From: Sulfitobacter indolifex
GTDB lineage: Bacteria > Pseudomonadota > Alphaproteobacteria > Rhodobacterales > Rhodobacteraceae
Assembly: GCF_022788655.1 (NCBI RefSeq)
Contig: NZ_CP084957.1
Location: forward strand, 40,165 to 104,164
DNA: 64,000 bases
Reading direction: 5' to 3'
In this document: positions 17,054 to 25,650 of the stretch, one piece after another
How the letters are laid out: every line of letters starts with the position of its first letter
Numbering within the stretch: the first letter of the stretch is position 1
Notes under the pieces: generated by a model
Told to the model about the DNA's origin: nothing
Seen by the model: only the letters and a program-made list of their open reading frames with translations
Database searches by the model: none
Position numbers and translations under genes: made by a program

Positions 17054-17380
17054 TTACGTCCCTCTGGGCACCGAAAGAATAATCGCGGCACCGATCAAAC
17101 AGATGGACGTCCCTATGAAGTCCCATCTGTCAGGTCGCTCGCCCTCGACGAACCACATCCAGAGCATGGAGGCCCCGATGTAGATGCCGCCATAGGCTGC
17201 GAAAGCGCGGCCCGCTGCGCTGGTTTCGACCTGCGCCAGCAACCAGCCGAAAAGCGCGAGCGCGATTATGCCGGGTGCGAGCCAGAGCGGTGATGCCCCA
17301 AGACGCCACCACGCCCAGATGGCGAAACACCCGCTGATCTCCGCGACAGCAGCCAGCGGATAGGCAATTGCGGCGTTCAA
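17054..17380 (-). CDS. YnfA/UPF0060-family small membrane protein
   Basis: 108 residues, exactly the family length, starting at TTG 17380 in a TTGA overlap with the merR stop. Four membrane segments are present with the family blocks [16 protein letters not shown] and [15 protein letters not shown]0060 proteins resemble small multidrug resistance exporters; the function is not established. Overlap with merR indicates one transcript, so it is probably co-produced with the regulator. Confidence 0.9.
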   Translation of the reverse strand: MNAAIAYPLAAVAEISGCFAIWAWWRLGASPLWLAPGIIALALFGWLLAQVETSAAGRAFAAYGGIYIGASMLWMWFVEGERPDRWDFIGTSICLIGAAIILSVPRGT

Positions 17381-17805
17381 GCCCCAATCTCGTCGTGCTC
17401 GGTGAGACATTCCGCATGGTCTCGAAGGACCTCCAGAACCTTGCACTCCGCAACGCTGTCACCGTCGCACTCGGCGACCATGCGTTTCAATTCCTTCTTA
17501 AGCGCTTGCAGACGCTTGATCCGCTGTTCGACTTGGTGGAGTTGCCGACGCGCGATCGAATCCGCCTCCGCGCAGGATTGGGACGGGTTGTCCGAGAGGT
17601 CCAGCAGCTCCCGGATGGAGTCGAGCGAAAATCCGAGCTGGCGTGAGTGCCGGATGAAAGCCAGCCGGTCGAGGTCCTTTTCAAAGTACCGGCGCTGGCC
17701 GCCTGCGGTCCTTCCGGCCTCGTTCATCAAACCGATTTGTTCGTAGTAGCGGATCGTCTGAACCTTGGTTCCGGTTCTCCGCGAGAGTGTTCCAATTGCC
17801 AGCAT
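17377..17805 (-). CDS. MerR-family metal regulator (ZntR/CadR/PbrR type)
   Basis: 142 residues. The N-terminal winged helix ([20 protein letters not shown]) binds DNA, followed by the dimerisation helix and the C-terminal metal loop. Cys78 (QSCAEAD), Cys113 (AECDGD) and Cys121 (AECKVLEVL) occupy the positions used by ZntR, CadR and PbrR for Zn, Cd or Pb; a further Cys133 is present. CueR-type copper sensors lack Cys78. Seven similar sites nearby are probably its targets. The exact metal cannot be read from the sequence. Confidence 0.92.
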   Translation of the reverse strand: MLAIGTLSRRTGTKVQTIRYYEQIGLMNEAGRTAGGQRRYFEKDLDRLAFIRHSRQLGFSLDSIRELLDLSDNPSQSCAEADSIARRQLHQVEQRIKRLQALKKELKRMVAECDGDSVAECKVLEVLRDHAECLTEHDEIGA

Positions 17806-17810
17806 GTGCG

Positions 17811-17841
17811 ATCCTTCAATCTACAAAGACTGTAGCTTACT
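17811..17841 (-). promoter_or_regulatory. Operator of the merR gene itself
   Basis: The dyad CTACAGTCTTTGTAG (17835-17821, minus strand) matches the other sites but has poor -35 (AGTAAG) and -10 (AAGGAT) positions, and the latter coincides with the merR ribosome binding site. It therefore looks like a site for autorepression rather than activation. Confidence 0.6.
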
Positions 17842-17915
17842 GAAGAGCCAACTCCATTGAAAAGACAAAGGTTTCACATCAGCGTGACTTCGGACAACAA
17901 AAAGTAACTTTTCGC

Positions 17916-17946
17916 TTGAACCTCTATCTGCTGTAGCTTGTATCCC
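17916..17946 (+). promoter_or_regulatory. MerR-type promoter/operator (Zn/Cd/Pb type) of the long rightward operon
   Basis: -35 TTGAAC (17916-17921), 19 bases with CTCTAT...TGTAG, -10 TATCCC (17941-17946). It precedes the SCO gene at 17984 and so the whole operon to 25620. It is divergent from merR. Confidence 0.73.
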
Positions 17947-17983
17947 GCGCACAGACGAACTGAACAGGTGGGTAGCGCAAGCA

Positions 17984-18592
17984 ATGAAGAAGGTCCGGAT
18001 AGTTCTCTGGTCGGCAGTGGTTGTCACTGCGGCGGTGTCAGCCACGCTTTGGATGACTGAACGCAATCAGGGACCGGTCGCCGCGCGTGTTGATCCTGAG
18101 GCCGAGAGTTTCACTGCGGATTTTGAGCTGACGGACCATACCGGTATGGTGCAGACCGACGAGGATTTCCGGGGACGCTGGATGCTCGTCTTTTTCGGAT
18201 TTGCGAACTGCCCCGACGTGTGTCCCATGGGGCTCGCAACCATCGCGCAGGTCATGGACGAGCTCGGCACCCAAGGTTCCGCCGTCCAGCCCCTGTTCAT
18301 CACGGTCGACCCTGAAAGGGATACGCCAAGCGCTCTGGCCAACTACGTTCCCCAGTTTGGTCAGGGAATCCTTGGGTTGAGCGGACCGCCGGACCAAATC
18401 GAACGCACTGCCGAGACCTTCAAGATCTACTACCAGAAGATCGAGGAAGCCTCGGCGCCCGACGGCTATACGATGGGGCATACGTCGTCCTTCCTTCTCT
18501 TCGATCCGGAAGGCGAATTTGTCCGCATCTACGAATACGACGAGGAACCCGGACTGATCGTTACTGATCTTCGCGAAAGGATCGGCGCGTGA
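17984..18592 (+). CDS. SCO1/SenC-family copper chaperone
   Basis: 202 residues: an N-terminal membrane anchor (about 6-24) and a periplasmic thioredoxin fold with the copper motif NCPDVCP (about 82-88) and the distal His in MGHTSSFLL. SCO proteins deliver copper to, or reduce, the CuA site of cytochrome oxidase, and some act as thiol-disulfide reductases. It is the first gene of an operon that also has a second SCO, PCuAC and DsbA/DsbB-like proteins. The stop overlaps the next start (GTGA). Confidence 0.92.
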   Translation: MKKVRIVLWSAVVVTAAVSATLWMTERNQGPVAARVDPEAESFTADFELTDHTGMVQTDEDFRGRWMLVFFGFANCPDVCPMGLATIAQVMDELGTQGSAVQPLFITVDPERDTPSALANYVPQFGQGILGLSGPPDQIERTAETFKIYYQKIEEASAPDGYTMGHTSSFLLFDPEGEFVRIYEYDEEPGLIVTDLRERIGA

Positions 18593-19032
18593 CAGCTAGC
18601 CCAGACGCAACGCCAAGCGCCGCGAGCCCGGTGGCTTTCCTCTTCGCGGCATGGTTCGTCGCCTTGTCCGCGTCGCTTGCCGTGCTCTTCATCGGAGAGG
18701 TTCTGGGGCAGACCCCCTGCAATCTGTGCTGGTTCCAGCGTGCCTTCATGTTTCCGCTCGCGATCATCCTCGGGGTGGCGGCGTGGCGCGCCGACCTCTC
18801 GATCTGGCGCTATGCCGCGCCGCTCGCGGTTCTGGGTGGTGCCGTCGCCCTTTACCATTCCCTGCTTTACGCAGGGATCGTGCCGGCGCCGATCGTCCCC
18901 TGCACGGCGTCCGGGCCATCCTGCACCGATGACGCGATGCTGATCCTTGGCCTGCCAATCCCTCTGCTCTCCCTGCTGACGTTCGGGGCAATCCTTGTCC
19001 TTCTCATTCAACTTCGACGGATATCAATATGA
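18589..19032 (+). CDS. DsbB/BdbC-family quinone-linked disulfide oxidase
   Basis: 147 residues from GTG 18589, with four membrane segments. The first periplasmic loop carries CNLCWFQR, the DsbB CxxC motif; the second carries a Cys pair (VPCTASGPSCTDD). DsbB-type proteins reoxidise a DsbA partner and pass electrons to quinone. The DsbA-like partner is the next gene, overlapping by ATGA, so the two are a likely redox pair. Confidence 0.9.
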   Translation: MTASPDATPSAASPVAFLFAAWFVALSASLAVLFIGEVLGQTPCNLCWFQRAFMFPLAIILGVAAWRADLSIWRYAAPLAVLGGAVALYHSLLYAGIVPAPIVPCTASGPSCTDDAMLILGLPIPLLSLLTFGAILVLLIQLRRISI

Positions 19033-19691
19033 ACCGAAAGACACTTCTGCTCGCGATACTCACTCTGGTACTGGCCGTTTTCGTGGCTGGTGCCTGGTTC
19101 GTATCGCGCCCCGATCCGACCCCGGTGGCGACAGCCGCTCCGCTGGAACAACAGGATCGTCTTGTTCGGTCCTATTCTCCCATACTCGGGCGTGAGGATG
19201 CGCCAGTGACCATCGTGGAGTTCTTCGACCCAGCCTGCGAGGCCTGCCGCGCCTTCCATCCCATCGTGAAGCAGATACTGACGCAATACCCCGACGATGT
19301 GCGCGTCGTCATGCGCTACACTCCGTTCCACGGCGAGGGGTCCGAGCTGGCAATCAAGGTGCTGGAAGCGGCCCGGTTGCAGGACGTTTTTGTTCCCGTG
19401 CTGGAAGCGCTGCTTGAAAATCAGCCTGCCTGGGCCTCCCATGGCGCGCCTGCGGCAGAGCGGATCATGGAGATCGCCGGAGCGGCGGGTCTGGATACTG
19501 CGGCGGCGGCGGACCAGATCAGGTCACCCAGCATCGTCGGCGTCCTCAATCAGGACCGGGCCGACGTCGAAGCTGTCGGAATCCAGGGCACACCGACGTT
19601 CTTCGTCAACGGTAAGCCTTTGCCAGAGTTCGGTGCGGAGCAGCTTTTGTCGCTCGTCCAAGCCGAAGTCGAGGCTTTGGCAACCAATTAG
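19029..19691 (+). CDS. DsbA-family thiol:disulfide oxidoreductase
   Basis: 220 residues with an N-terminal signal anchor (LLLAILTLVLAVFVAGAW). The thioredoxin fold has the active site FDPACEACRAFHP and the cis-Pro loop GIQGTPTFFVNG. With the preceding DsbB-like protein it should form or rearrange disulfides in exported proteins. The location in a metal-controlled operon suggests protection or loading of Cys-containing metalloproteins. Confidence 0.92.
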   Translation: MNRKTLLLAILTLVLAVFVAGAWFVSRPDPTPVATAAPLEQQDRLVRSYSPILGREDAPVTIVEFFDPACEACRAFHPIVKQILTQYPDDVRVVMRYTPFHGEGSELAIKVLEAARLQDVFVPVLEALLENQPAWASHGAPAAERIMEIAGAAGLDTAAAADQIRSPSIVGVLNQDRADVEAVGIQGTPTFFVNGKPLPEFGAEQLLSLVQAEVEALATN

Positions 19692-19710
19692 AACGAACAG
19701 GAGAATCAAC

Positions 19711-20193
19711 GTGTTCAAAACCTTCGCAAAGGCAATCCAGAGCCTGTCTGTCGCACTTCTGATGGGCTTGCCAATGGCATCCTCAGCGCAGCAGATGTCA
19801 GACAACGCATCTATTGTGGTCGAGAACCCTTGGGCGCGTTCGAGCCTTGGAACGTCGCGGCCCGGCGGGGCCTATCTGACCGTTCGGAACGAGGGCAGCG
19901 ACCCGATCTCCCTTATCGGTCTTCGCGCGGAGATCTCCGGCATGGCTTCGATCCACGAAACCAGAACCAATTCTGACGGCGTCAGCAGCATGGCTCCGGC
20001 GGACGATATCGTGATCCCGCCCGGGGGTATGTTCGCCCTTGAACCCGGCGGATATCACGCCATGCTGATGCAACTGCAATCTCCGCTCGTCGAGGGGGAG
20101 ACCTTTCCGCTGACCCTGCTCTTTTCCGATGGAACAGAGCTTGAAATCACCGTCCCGGTCCTTGGCATCGGCGCACGCGGCCCCGAAGGCTGA
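19711..20193 (+). CDS. PCuAC-family periplasmic copper chaperone
   Basis: 160 residues from GTG 19711 with AGGAG 8 bases upstream; the long open frame from 19297 is a shadow of dsbA. A signal peptide (ALLMGLPMASSAQ) precedes the PCuAC domain with its copper residues: His and Met in ASIHETR ... SSMAPADD and the later YHAMLM. PCuAC loads Cu(I) onto cytochrome oxidase or hands it to SCO, whose gene follows. Confidence 0.9.
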   Translation: MFKTFAKAIQSLSVALLMGLPMASSAQQMSDNASIVVENPWARSSLGTSRPGGAYLTVRNEGSDPISLIGLRAEISGMASIHETRTNSDGVSSMAPADDIVIPPGGMFALEPGGYHAMLMQLQSPLVEGETFPLTLLFSDGTELEITVPVLGIGARGPEG

Positions 20194-20201
20194 TCCGGCT
20201 G

Positions 20202-20825
20202 ATGATGAGGGTGGCCAAAATCGCAGCGATCGGAGCGGCGGCGGTCTTTGCCGCCCTGTTTGTCGGCTGGTGGCAGGTAGATGGGCCTGGCGCTGACTCC
20301 GCGCCGGGCAAGCGGTCTCTACCGCTGACTGCTATGGAATTCAGCCTGACGGATCAGGATGGTCGGGATGTCGGCCCGGAAACCCTCATCGGCGAGCCGA
20401 GTCTGGTCTTCTTCGGATTCACCTATTGCCCCGACGTTTGCCCGACGACCCTCTCGGACATTTCCGGATGGCTCGACGAGATTGGGCCGGATGCCGAAGA
20501 CCTGAATACCGTTTTCATCACCGTAGATCCGGACCGCGACACGGTCGAGACCATGGCCGAGTATGTCTCGTATTTCCATCCGCAGATACAAGGATGGACG
20601 GGCTTGCCAGACCAGATCGCGGCCATCGCCGATGGTTTCCGTGCCACCTATGAGAAGGTTGAGGGGGAAAACGGCGAATATACGATGAACCACACGGCGG
20701 GTGTTTTCCTGTTCGATGCAACAGGTCGCTTCGTCACCACCATCGACTATCACGAACCACGCGAATTCGCCGTGCCGAAGATAAGGCGCGCGATGCAGAA
20801 CAGAACCGAGAGGGCAGAATCTTGA
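20202..20825 (+). CDS. SCO1/SenC-family copper chaperone (second copy)
   Basis: 207 residues: membrane anchor (about 5-24), copper motif YCPDVCPTT and distal His in MNHTAGVFLF. It differs clearly from the first SCO (17984), so it is a diverged paralogue. A PCuAC gene directly upstream is a classical pairing in Rhodobacteraceae for cytochrome oxidase CuA assembly. The end overlaps the next start in TTGA. Confidence 0.92.
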   Translation: MMRVAKIAAIGAAAVFAALFVGWWQVDGPGADSAPGKRSLPLTAMEFSLTDQDGRDVGPETLIGEPSLVFFGFTYCPDVCPTTLSDISGWLDEIGPDAEDLNTVFITVDPDRDTVETMAEYVSYFHPQIQGWTGLPDQIAAIADGFRATYEKVEGENGEYTMNHTAGVFLFDATGRFVTTIDYHEPREFAVPKIRRAMQNRTERAES

Positions 20826-22171
20826 AACTGAGACATATCGTTCTGGGAACGACAATGGCCGCGGCAGCGGTCAGCACGATAGCGAGCCGGGCTTTGATCC
20901 TGGAGGCGCCGCCCGAGTACATCTTTTCCGAGGCTCCGGAAGCCTTGGACAGTCCACCCGAACCTCTCGATGGACCAGGCGTCAACGCATCTGGCGAGAC
21001 GATGCCGAATATGCTTCCGGCCGCTTTTCAGCCGCCTGAGTTTCCCGCACTCGAACGGGCCGAGCCAGATAATCTGATGGCGCTTGTTCAGGCCCTCGCC
21101 ACGCCGCCTTGGGAGGCGACGGTCGAGGCGGGTGACACATTGGACGTGCTTCTCTCTCTCGCGGACATGGATGCGCAAACACGGACCGAAGTCGCACTGG
21201 CACTGACGGTTGAATACGACCTGCGCCGCCTTCGACCGGGCCATCGTCTCAGCGTCGACTTTCGCCCGGACGGCACGCCATTCGTTGTGACGTTGGCTGT
21301 CGATGACGGTGTGCGGATCGAAGTCACCCTGGACGACACCATTGCGAGCCGGACGGTAACGCCGAGCGCGTTGACAGTCGAGCGTGCGAGCCAGTTGCTG
21401 GTGAACGGGTCGATCTACGCTTCGCTGGATCGAGCAGGCGTCCCGGCCCGTTTTGCCGTCGATCTCGCACAAATCCTCGGGGAAACGGTCGACTTTCGCA
21501 GGGATCTTCAAGGCGGAGAGACCCTGAATATCCTTTGGGGTCAGACCGTCCTTCGCGATGGTTCAGAGGTCGGTCAACCGTCAATCTCCTATGCGGCCCT
21601 CGATCTGGCCGACGACCGCTTCGAAATCCTCTGGTCAGCCGAAGACAGCGGGCGGGCAACGGTCTATTTGAATGGTGAAATCCTGCGGACGGTCGCGCCG
21701 CCGGTGGAAGGCGCACGACTGTCGTCGGTCTTCGGGCAGCGCAAGCATCCGATCTACGGCAATATGCGGATGCACACAGGTGTCGATTATGCCGCCGCTG
21801 CGGGGACACCGATTGCAGCGACCGCACCCGGACGGGTCTCCTTCATCGGATGGCGGAGCGGGTATGGCCGGGTGGTCGAGATCGCGCACGGGTCAGACAC
21901 AATGACCCGCTATGCGCACCTCAGCGCTGTGCCGGAGGGTCTGGCCGTCGGAAACCGCGTGGTCGCGGGCGAAACGATTGGCCAGGTCGGTGAGACAGGC
22001 ACGGCGACAGCTCCGAACCTTCACTACGAAGTGCGCGTGGACGGCCGACCTATCGATCCGCTCGGGGAGGAATTGCTCGCCTCTGCGGAAAATTTCGACA
22101 CTGCGGATGCCACTGAAATCCTTGAAGAGACGCGCACACGGTTCGCGACCTTTCTTCGCGAAGACACATGA
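20822..22171 (+). CDS. M23-family murein endopeptidase
   Basis: 449 residues from TTG 20822, with GAGAGG upstream. A signal or anchor (about 8-24) is followed by an acidic Pro-rich linker, an OapA/LysM-like region (EATVEAGDTLDVLL, about 100-170) and the LytM/M23 domain. The zinc site is complete: His and Asp in MRMHTGVDYA, and the LHYEVRVDG HxE-type block. Active M23 proteins cut peptide crosslinks in peptidoglycan. It lies in the MerR-controlled operon, beside three co-regulated L,D-transpeptidases. Confidence 0.92.
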   Translation: MKLRHIVLGTTMAAAAVSTIASRALILEAPPEYIFSEAPEALDSPPEPLDGPGVNASGETMPNMLPAAFQPPEFPALERAEPDNLMALVQALATPPWEATVEAGDTLDVLLSLADMDAQTRTEVALALTVEYDLRRLRPGHRLSVDFRPDGTPFVVTLAVDDGVRIEVTLDDTIASRTVTPSALTVERASQLLVNGSIYASLDRAGVPARFAVDLAQILGETVDFRRDLQGGETLNILWGQTVLRDGSEVGQPSISYAALDLADDRFEILWSAEDSGRATVYLNGEILRTVAPPVEGARLSSVFGQRKHPIYGNMRMHTGVDYAAAAGTPIAATAPGRVSFIGWRSGYGRVVEIAHGSDTMTRYAHLSAVPEGLAVGNRVVAGETIGQVGETGTATAPNLHYEVRVDGRPIDPLGEELLASAENFDTADATEILEETRTRFATFLREDT

Positions 22172-22191
22172 CTGATTTGAAAGGAATTCCG

Positions 22192-22644
22192 ATGAAAAAC
22201 AGGTTTCAAACCTTGGCCGCTGCGACCCTCATGATTGGTGCCGCGACGGCAGTAACCGCCCAGACCGCTATCCACGTCGGAAAGACGCGCGGCTGCGGTT
22301 GTTGCCTTGCCTGGATGGAAAAGCTGTCCGATGCCGGGTTCGCTCCTGAAGGTGAGAATATGGGCGGGGCGTTGATCCGTCTGAAAATGGATCGCGGTAT
22401 TCCCGTCGATATGTTCTCCTGTCACACGGCGACCGTCGAAGGCTACACCATCGAGGGTCACGTTCCGCCAGCCGATATTACTCGACTGCTTGAAGAACGT
22501 CCCGATGCCATAGGCCTGGCCGTGCCCGGCATGCCCATCGGCTCGCCCGGCATGGATTTCGGCGACGATGCCGAAGCCTACGATGTCTTTCTGGTGAAAT
22601 CCGACGGCTCCACTGAGATCTTTTCGTCCTATCCGGCGAGTTAA
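22192..22644 (+). CDS. DUF411 periplasmic metal-binding protein
   Basis: 150 residues from ATG 22192, preceded by AAAGGA; an earlier ATG at 22168 overlaps the M23 stop but puts eight residues before the signal peptide. The signal ends near AVTAQT. The DUF411 signature is present: TRGCGCCLAWM, FSCHTATVEGYTIEGHVP and GLAVPGMPIGSPGM, giving Cys, His and Met ligands. DUF411 proteins accompany copper and silver resistance genes and probably bind copper. A second copy is at 55327. Confidence 0.9.
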   Translation: MKNRFQTLAAATLMIGAATAVTAQTAIHVGKTRGCGCCLAWMEKLSDAGFAPEGENMGGALIRLKMDRGIPVDMFSCHTATVEGYTIEGHVPPADITRLLEERPDAIGLAVPGMPIGSPGMDFGDDAEAYDVFLVKSDGSTEIFSSYPAS

Positions 22645-22645
22645 A

Positions 22646-23437
22646 GTGGAGCAAATCACAACACTCTCACCAGTCGCACTGGGCTTTCTAGGCAGCCTGG
22701 CCGCCGGTCTCATGACCGCCGTCGGGGCGACGCCCGTGCTTCTCGGCAAGACCCCGTCACGCAAATGGCGCGATATTTCGCTCGGCTTTGCCGCCGGGGT
22801 CATGCTTGCCGCGTCTTTCTTTTCTCTCATTATACCGGCACTCGACGCAGCGGAGGGCCGATACGGGGATGGCGCGATACCGGCGCTGATCGTCTGTGCT
22901 GCGATCCTGATGGGCATGGGCGCGGTCGCCATGATGAACGAAATGATCCCGCATGAGCATTTCAGCAGCGGGCGCGAAGGCCCAGAGGCGGTCTCGCTGC
23001 GCCGTGTCTGGCTCTTCATCATCGCCATCACGATCCACAATGCGCCGGAGGGTTTGGCCGTCGGCGTTGCGTTCGGTGCCGACGGTTTTACAGGCGGATT
23101 TCCCGTCGCTCTCGGGATCGGATTGCAGAATGCGCCTGAAGGGCTGGCCGTTGCAGTCGCCCTACTGGGCGAGCGATACTCGGCGGGCCGTGCGTTCGGC
23201 ATCGCAGCACTGACTGGTTTGGTCGAACCCGTCACGGGCTTTCTTGGTGCCGCGATGATCGTCGTGGCGCAGCCTCTCTTGCCCTGGGGTCTGGCTTTTG
23301 CGGCGGGCGCGATGCTTTACGTCATCAGCCACGAGATCATCCCGGAAACCCATCGCAGCGGCCACCAGAAGCAGGCGACGACCGGGCTCGCGATCGGGCT
23401 CGTCGTCATGCTGTTCCTCGATGTCTGGTTGGGGTGA
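22646..23437 (+). CDS. ZIP-family metal transporter
   Basis: 263 residues from GTG 22646, eight membrane segments. The two ZIP metal motifs are visible: HNAPEGLAVGVAFG and QNAPEGLAVAVALL, plus SHEIIPETH in a late segment. ZIP proteins usually import Zn2+ and related ions, which is unexpected within an export regulon. It could refill zinc after efflux or move metal in another direction. GufA/ZupT-like by length. Confidence 0.9.
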   Translation: MEQITTLSPVALGFLGSLAAGLMTAVGATPVLLGKTPSRKWRDISLGFAAGVMLAASFFSLIIPALDAAEGRYGDGAIPALIVCAAILMGMGAVAMMNEMIPHEHFSSGREGPEAVSLRRVWLFIIAITIHNAPEGLAVGVAFGADGFTGGFPVALGIGLQNAPEGLAVAVALLGERYSAGRAFGIAALTGLVEPVTGFLGAAMIVVAQPLLPWGLAFAAGAMLYVISHEIIPETHRSGHQKQATTGLAIGLVVMLFLDVWLG

Positions 23438-23440
23438 TCC

Positions 23441-23917
23441 ATGGCAACTCGTTCCATCGGCATTTGTACAGCTGTCGCGGCGCTCGCCGCCGATCAGGCA
23501 TCGAAGGCGTTCGTGCTTGCGAACGCAGAAGCGCTCGCCACCGGCGTCGCTGTATTCCCCGGCTTCAACCTGATCTTCCACCGCAACTACGGGGTGACCT
23601 TTGGGTTCTTTCAAAATGTGCCGTGGTGGGTCCTTGCATTGGTCGCCACCGCCGTCGTTCTGTTCCTCGTCGTTTCACTGATCCGGGCAACGCAGGCAGC
23701 CGAGGCGGTTGCCTACGGCATGGTGATCGGCGGCGCTCTTGGGAATATCGTCGATCGTCTTCGCTTTGAAGGGGTGACCGATTTTCTGGATTTCTATCTC
23801 GGAACGGTGCATTGGCCAGCGTTCAACCTCGCGGATGTCTTCGTGGTCTGCGGCGTCGGGATTTTGCTGATCTTCTCGGGGCGCGAAAAGGTCGCTGCGT
23901 CCGAAACCTCAAGATAG
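23441..23917 (+). CDS. lspA: Lipoprotein signal peptidase (signal peptidase II), PbrC-like context
   Basis: 158 residues, four membrane segments. Catalytic aspartates are in GNIVDRLRFEGVTDFLDF and FNLADVFVV, and an N-terminal AADQASK motif is present, so the aspartic protease site is intact. It cleaves signal peptides of lipoproteins in the inner membrane. A chromosomal lspA must exist, so this is an extra copy. In the pbr lead-resistance operon a signal peptidase II (PbrC) is likewise co-regulated with a PbrR-type MerR protein. Confidence 0.93.
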   Translation: MATRSIGICTAVAALAADQASKAFVLANAEALATGVAVFPGFNLIFHRNYGVTFGFFQNVPWWVLALVATAVVLFLVVSLIRATQAAEAVAYGMVIGGALGNIVDRLRFEGVTDFLDFYLGTVHWPAFNLADVFVVCGVGILLIFSGREKVAASETSR

Positions 23918-23923
23918 ATCTCG

Positions 23924-25459
23924 GTGATTTCAATCGGCATCACTGTTCTCCGCATTTCCGGAATGTCAGGTATCATCCTCACATTCTGTGCATTCGGCCT
24001 CGGCGCTTTGGCAGTTTTCGCTCTGCCACCATTCTCGATGCCGGTGCTTTTGCCCGTCGCGTTTGGCGCGCTGTATCTCCTTACGGTCGGAGAGAGCCGC
24101 ATGCGGGCCGGACTTGCCGGATGGGCGTTCGGCGTTGGCTTCTTCCTGTTCGGATTGTCCTGGATCGCGGAGAGCTTTTTCGTCGACGCGGAGCGGTTCG
24201 GCTGGATGGCCGTTCCTGCGGTGGCTGGACTGGCCGCCGGCCTTGCGCTGTTTCCGGCGGCGGCAATGGCAGCGTTCGCATGGAGCAGGACGAAAGGTGT
24301 CTCCGGCGCATTGATCTTCGCGGTCTGCTGGTCGGTTTCGGAATGGCTGCGCGGCACCATGCTGACAGGCTTTCCCTGGAACCTGATCGCCTATGCATGG
24401 GCCGACTACGATATTCCACGCCAAATGGCCGCATGGGTTGGCAGCTACGGACTTGGCCTCGTCACAGTTCTGCTGTCGGTCCTGCCCGTAACGCTCCTCA
24501 TGCGGAATCGTCGGCAAAATGCGTTCGCCGCATTTGTTTTCATGTCGGTGGTGGGGGGTGCCGGAACCCTCGGTACGGTTCGCCTTATGGCCACCACACC
24601 GCCAACAGACACAACCGTCAGGATCGTTCAGGGAAACATTCCTCAGACGGAGAAATGGGACCCCGCGTTCCGCGAACGGAACATATCCCGCTATCTGGAC
24701 CTGTCTGCGCAGTCTGGCAGCTTCGACGTCCTTCTCTGGCCTGAAAGTGCATTTCCCGGTTATCTTGATGAGAATCCTGAAATGTTGGGTCGAATTGCAG
24801 AACGTCTGCCTGAGGGCCGCGTTCTTCTGACCGGTGCACAGACGCGCGAGTCGGACGGCACTGGCACACGCTACAGAAATTCGATCCTCGCAGTCGATCA
24901 GACCGGACAGATCGTCACGCGATACGCCAAGCATCACCTCGTGCCGTTCGGGGAATACGTTCCCCTGCGGAGTTTTCTTCCGATCCAGCGACTGACCGCA
25001 GGGCTTGGGGACTTCACGCCCGGTCCCGGCCCCCAGACCGTTGAGCTACCCGGTTTATCTCCGGTCGGCCTTTCGATCTGCTACGAGGCCATTTTTCCGG
25101 GACGTGTCGTAGACGCCGCTTCGCGTCCGGACTGGATATTCAACGCCACCAATGACGCTTGGTTCGGTGCGTCTCTCGGTCCCCGGCAACATCTGGCCTC
25201 TGCCAGGATGCGCGCGGTCGAAGAGGGGCTGCCCTTGGTTCGCGCGGCCAACACGGGCATTTCAGCAGTTATCGATGGGTACGGCCGGATCGTCGCCCGC
25301 CTCGGGCTCGATGAGACCGGCGTGCTGGACGCCCGCTTGCCAGTTGCGCTCCCGGCCACGCCATTCGCGAAATACGGGCAGATGATGTTCCTGCTCGTTT
25401 TGGCAGCGTGCATCGCGGGTGCCATTGGGTTGACTATTGGAAAGGAAAAGGCACCATGA
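23924..25459 (+). CDS. lnt: Apolipoprotein N-acyltransferase
   Basis: 511 residues: an N-terminal membrane region of about seven segments and a nitrilase-like catalytic domain (about 220-480). The triad is visible as Glu in LLWPESAFPG, Lys in YAKHHLVPFGEY and Cys in LSICYEAIFPG. Lnt adds the third acyl chain to lipoproteins after LspA cleavage, so the lspA-lnt pair would supply extra lipoprotein maturation under metal stress. Second-copy lnt genes are uncommon outside chromosomes. The exact start (23924 or a later GTG/ATG such as the Met at residue 14) is uncertain. Confidence 0.93.
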   Translation: MISIGITVLRISGMSGIILTFCAFGLGALAVFALPPFSMPVLLPVAFGALYLLTVGESRMRAGLAGWAFGVGFFLFGLSWIAESFFVDAERFGWMAVPAVAGLAAGLALFPAAAMAAFAWSRTKGVSGALIFAVCWSVSEWLRGTMLTGFPWNLIAYAWADYDIPRQMAAWVGSYGLGLVTVLLSVLPVTLLMRNRRQNAFAAFVFMSVVGGAGTLGTVRLMATTPPTDTTVRIVQGNIPQTEKWDPAFRERNISRYLDLSAQSGSFDVLLWPESAFPGYLDENPEMLGRIAERLPEGRVLLTGAQTRESDGTGTRYRNSILAVDQTGQIVTRYAKHHLVPFGEYVPLRSFLPIQRLTAGLGDFTPGPGPQTVELPGLSPVGLSICYEAIFPGRVVDAASRPDWIFNATNDAWFGASLGPRQHLASARMRAVEEGLPLVRAANTGISAVIDGYGRIVARLGLDETGVLDARLPVALPATPFAKYGQMMFLLVLAACIAGAIGLTIGKEKAP

Positions 25460-25620
25460 TCGTGATCTTCGGAGCATTGGTCGGCGCCGCATGGGGCGGA
25501 TATCTCGCCAAGAAGCGTGGCGGCAACAGGCTGGACATCGCCCAATACGCGACGAGTTCCGCGATCGCATTCGGACTCCTGGCGTTGTTCGCCTCGATCT
25601 TTCTCGCACGGGTTCTATGA
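25456..25620 (+). CDS. Small two-segment membrane protein following lnt
   Basis: 54 residues starting at ATG 25456 in an ATGA overlap with the lnt stop. Two hydrophobic segments (IVIFGALVGAAWGGYLA and SSAIAFGLLALFASIFLA) flank a basic loop KKRGGNRLD. Small proteins like this are encoded beside acyltransferase genes in this bacterial group; the function is unknown. It is the last gene of the operon starting at 17984. Confidence 0.75.
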   Translation: MIVIFGALVGAAWGGYLAKKRGGNRLDIAQYATSSAIAFGLLALFASIFLARVL

Positions 25621-25650
25621 ACCGCCAGCCAAGGCCGGTACGATGCTATG

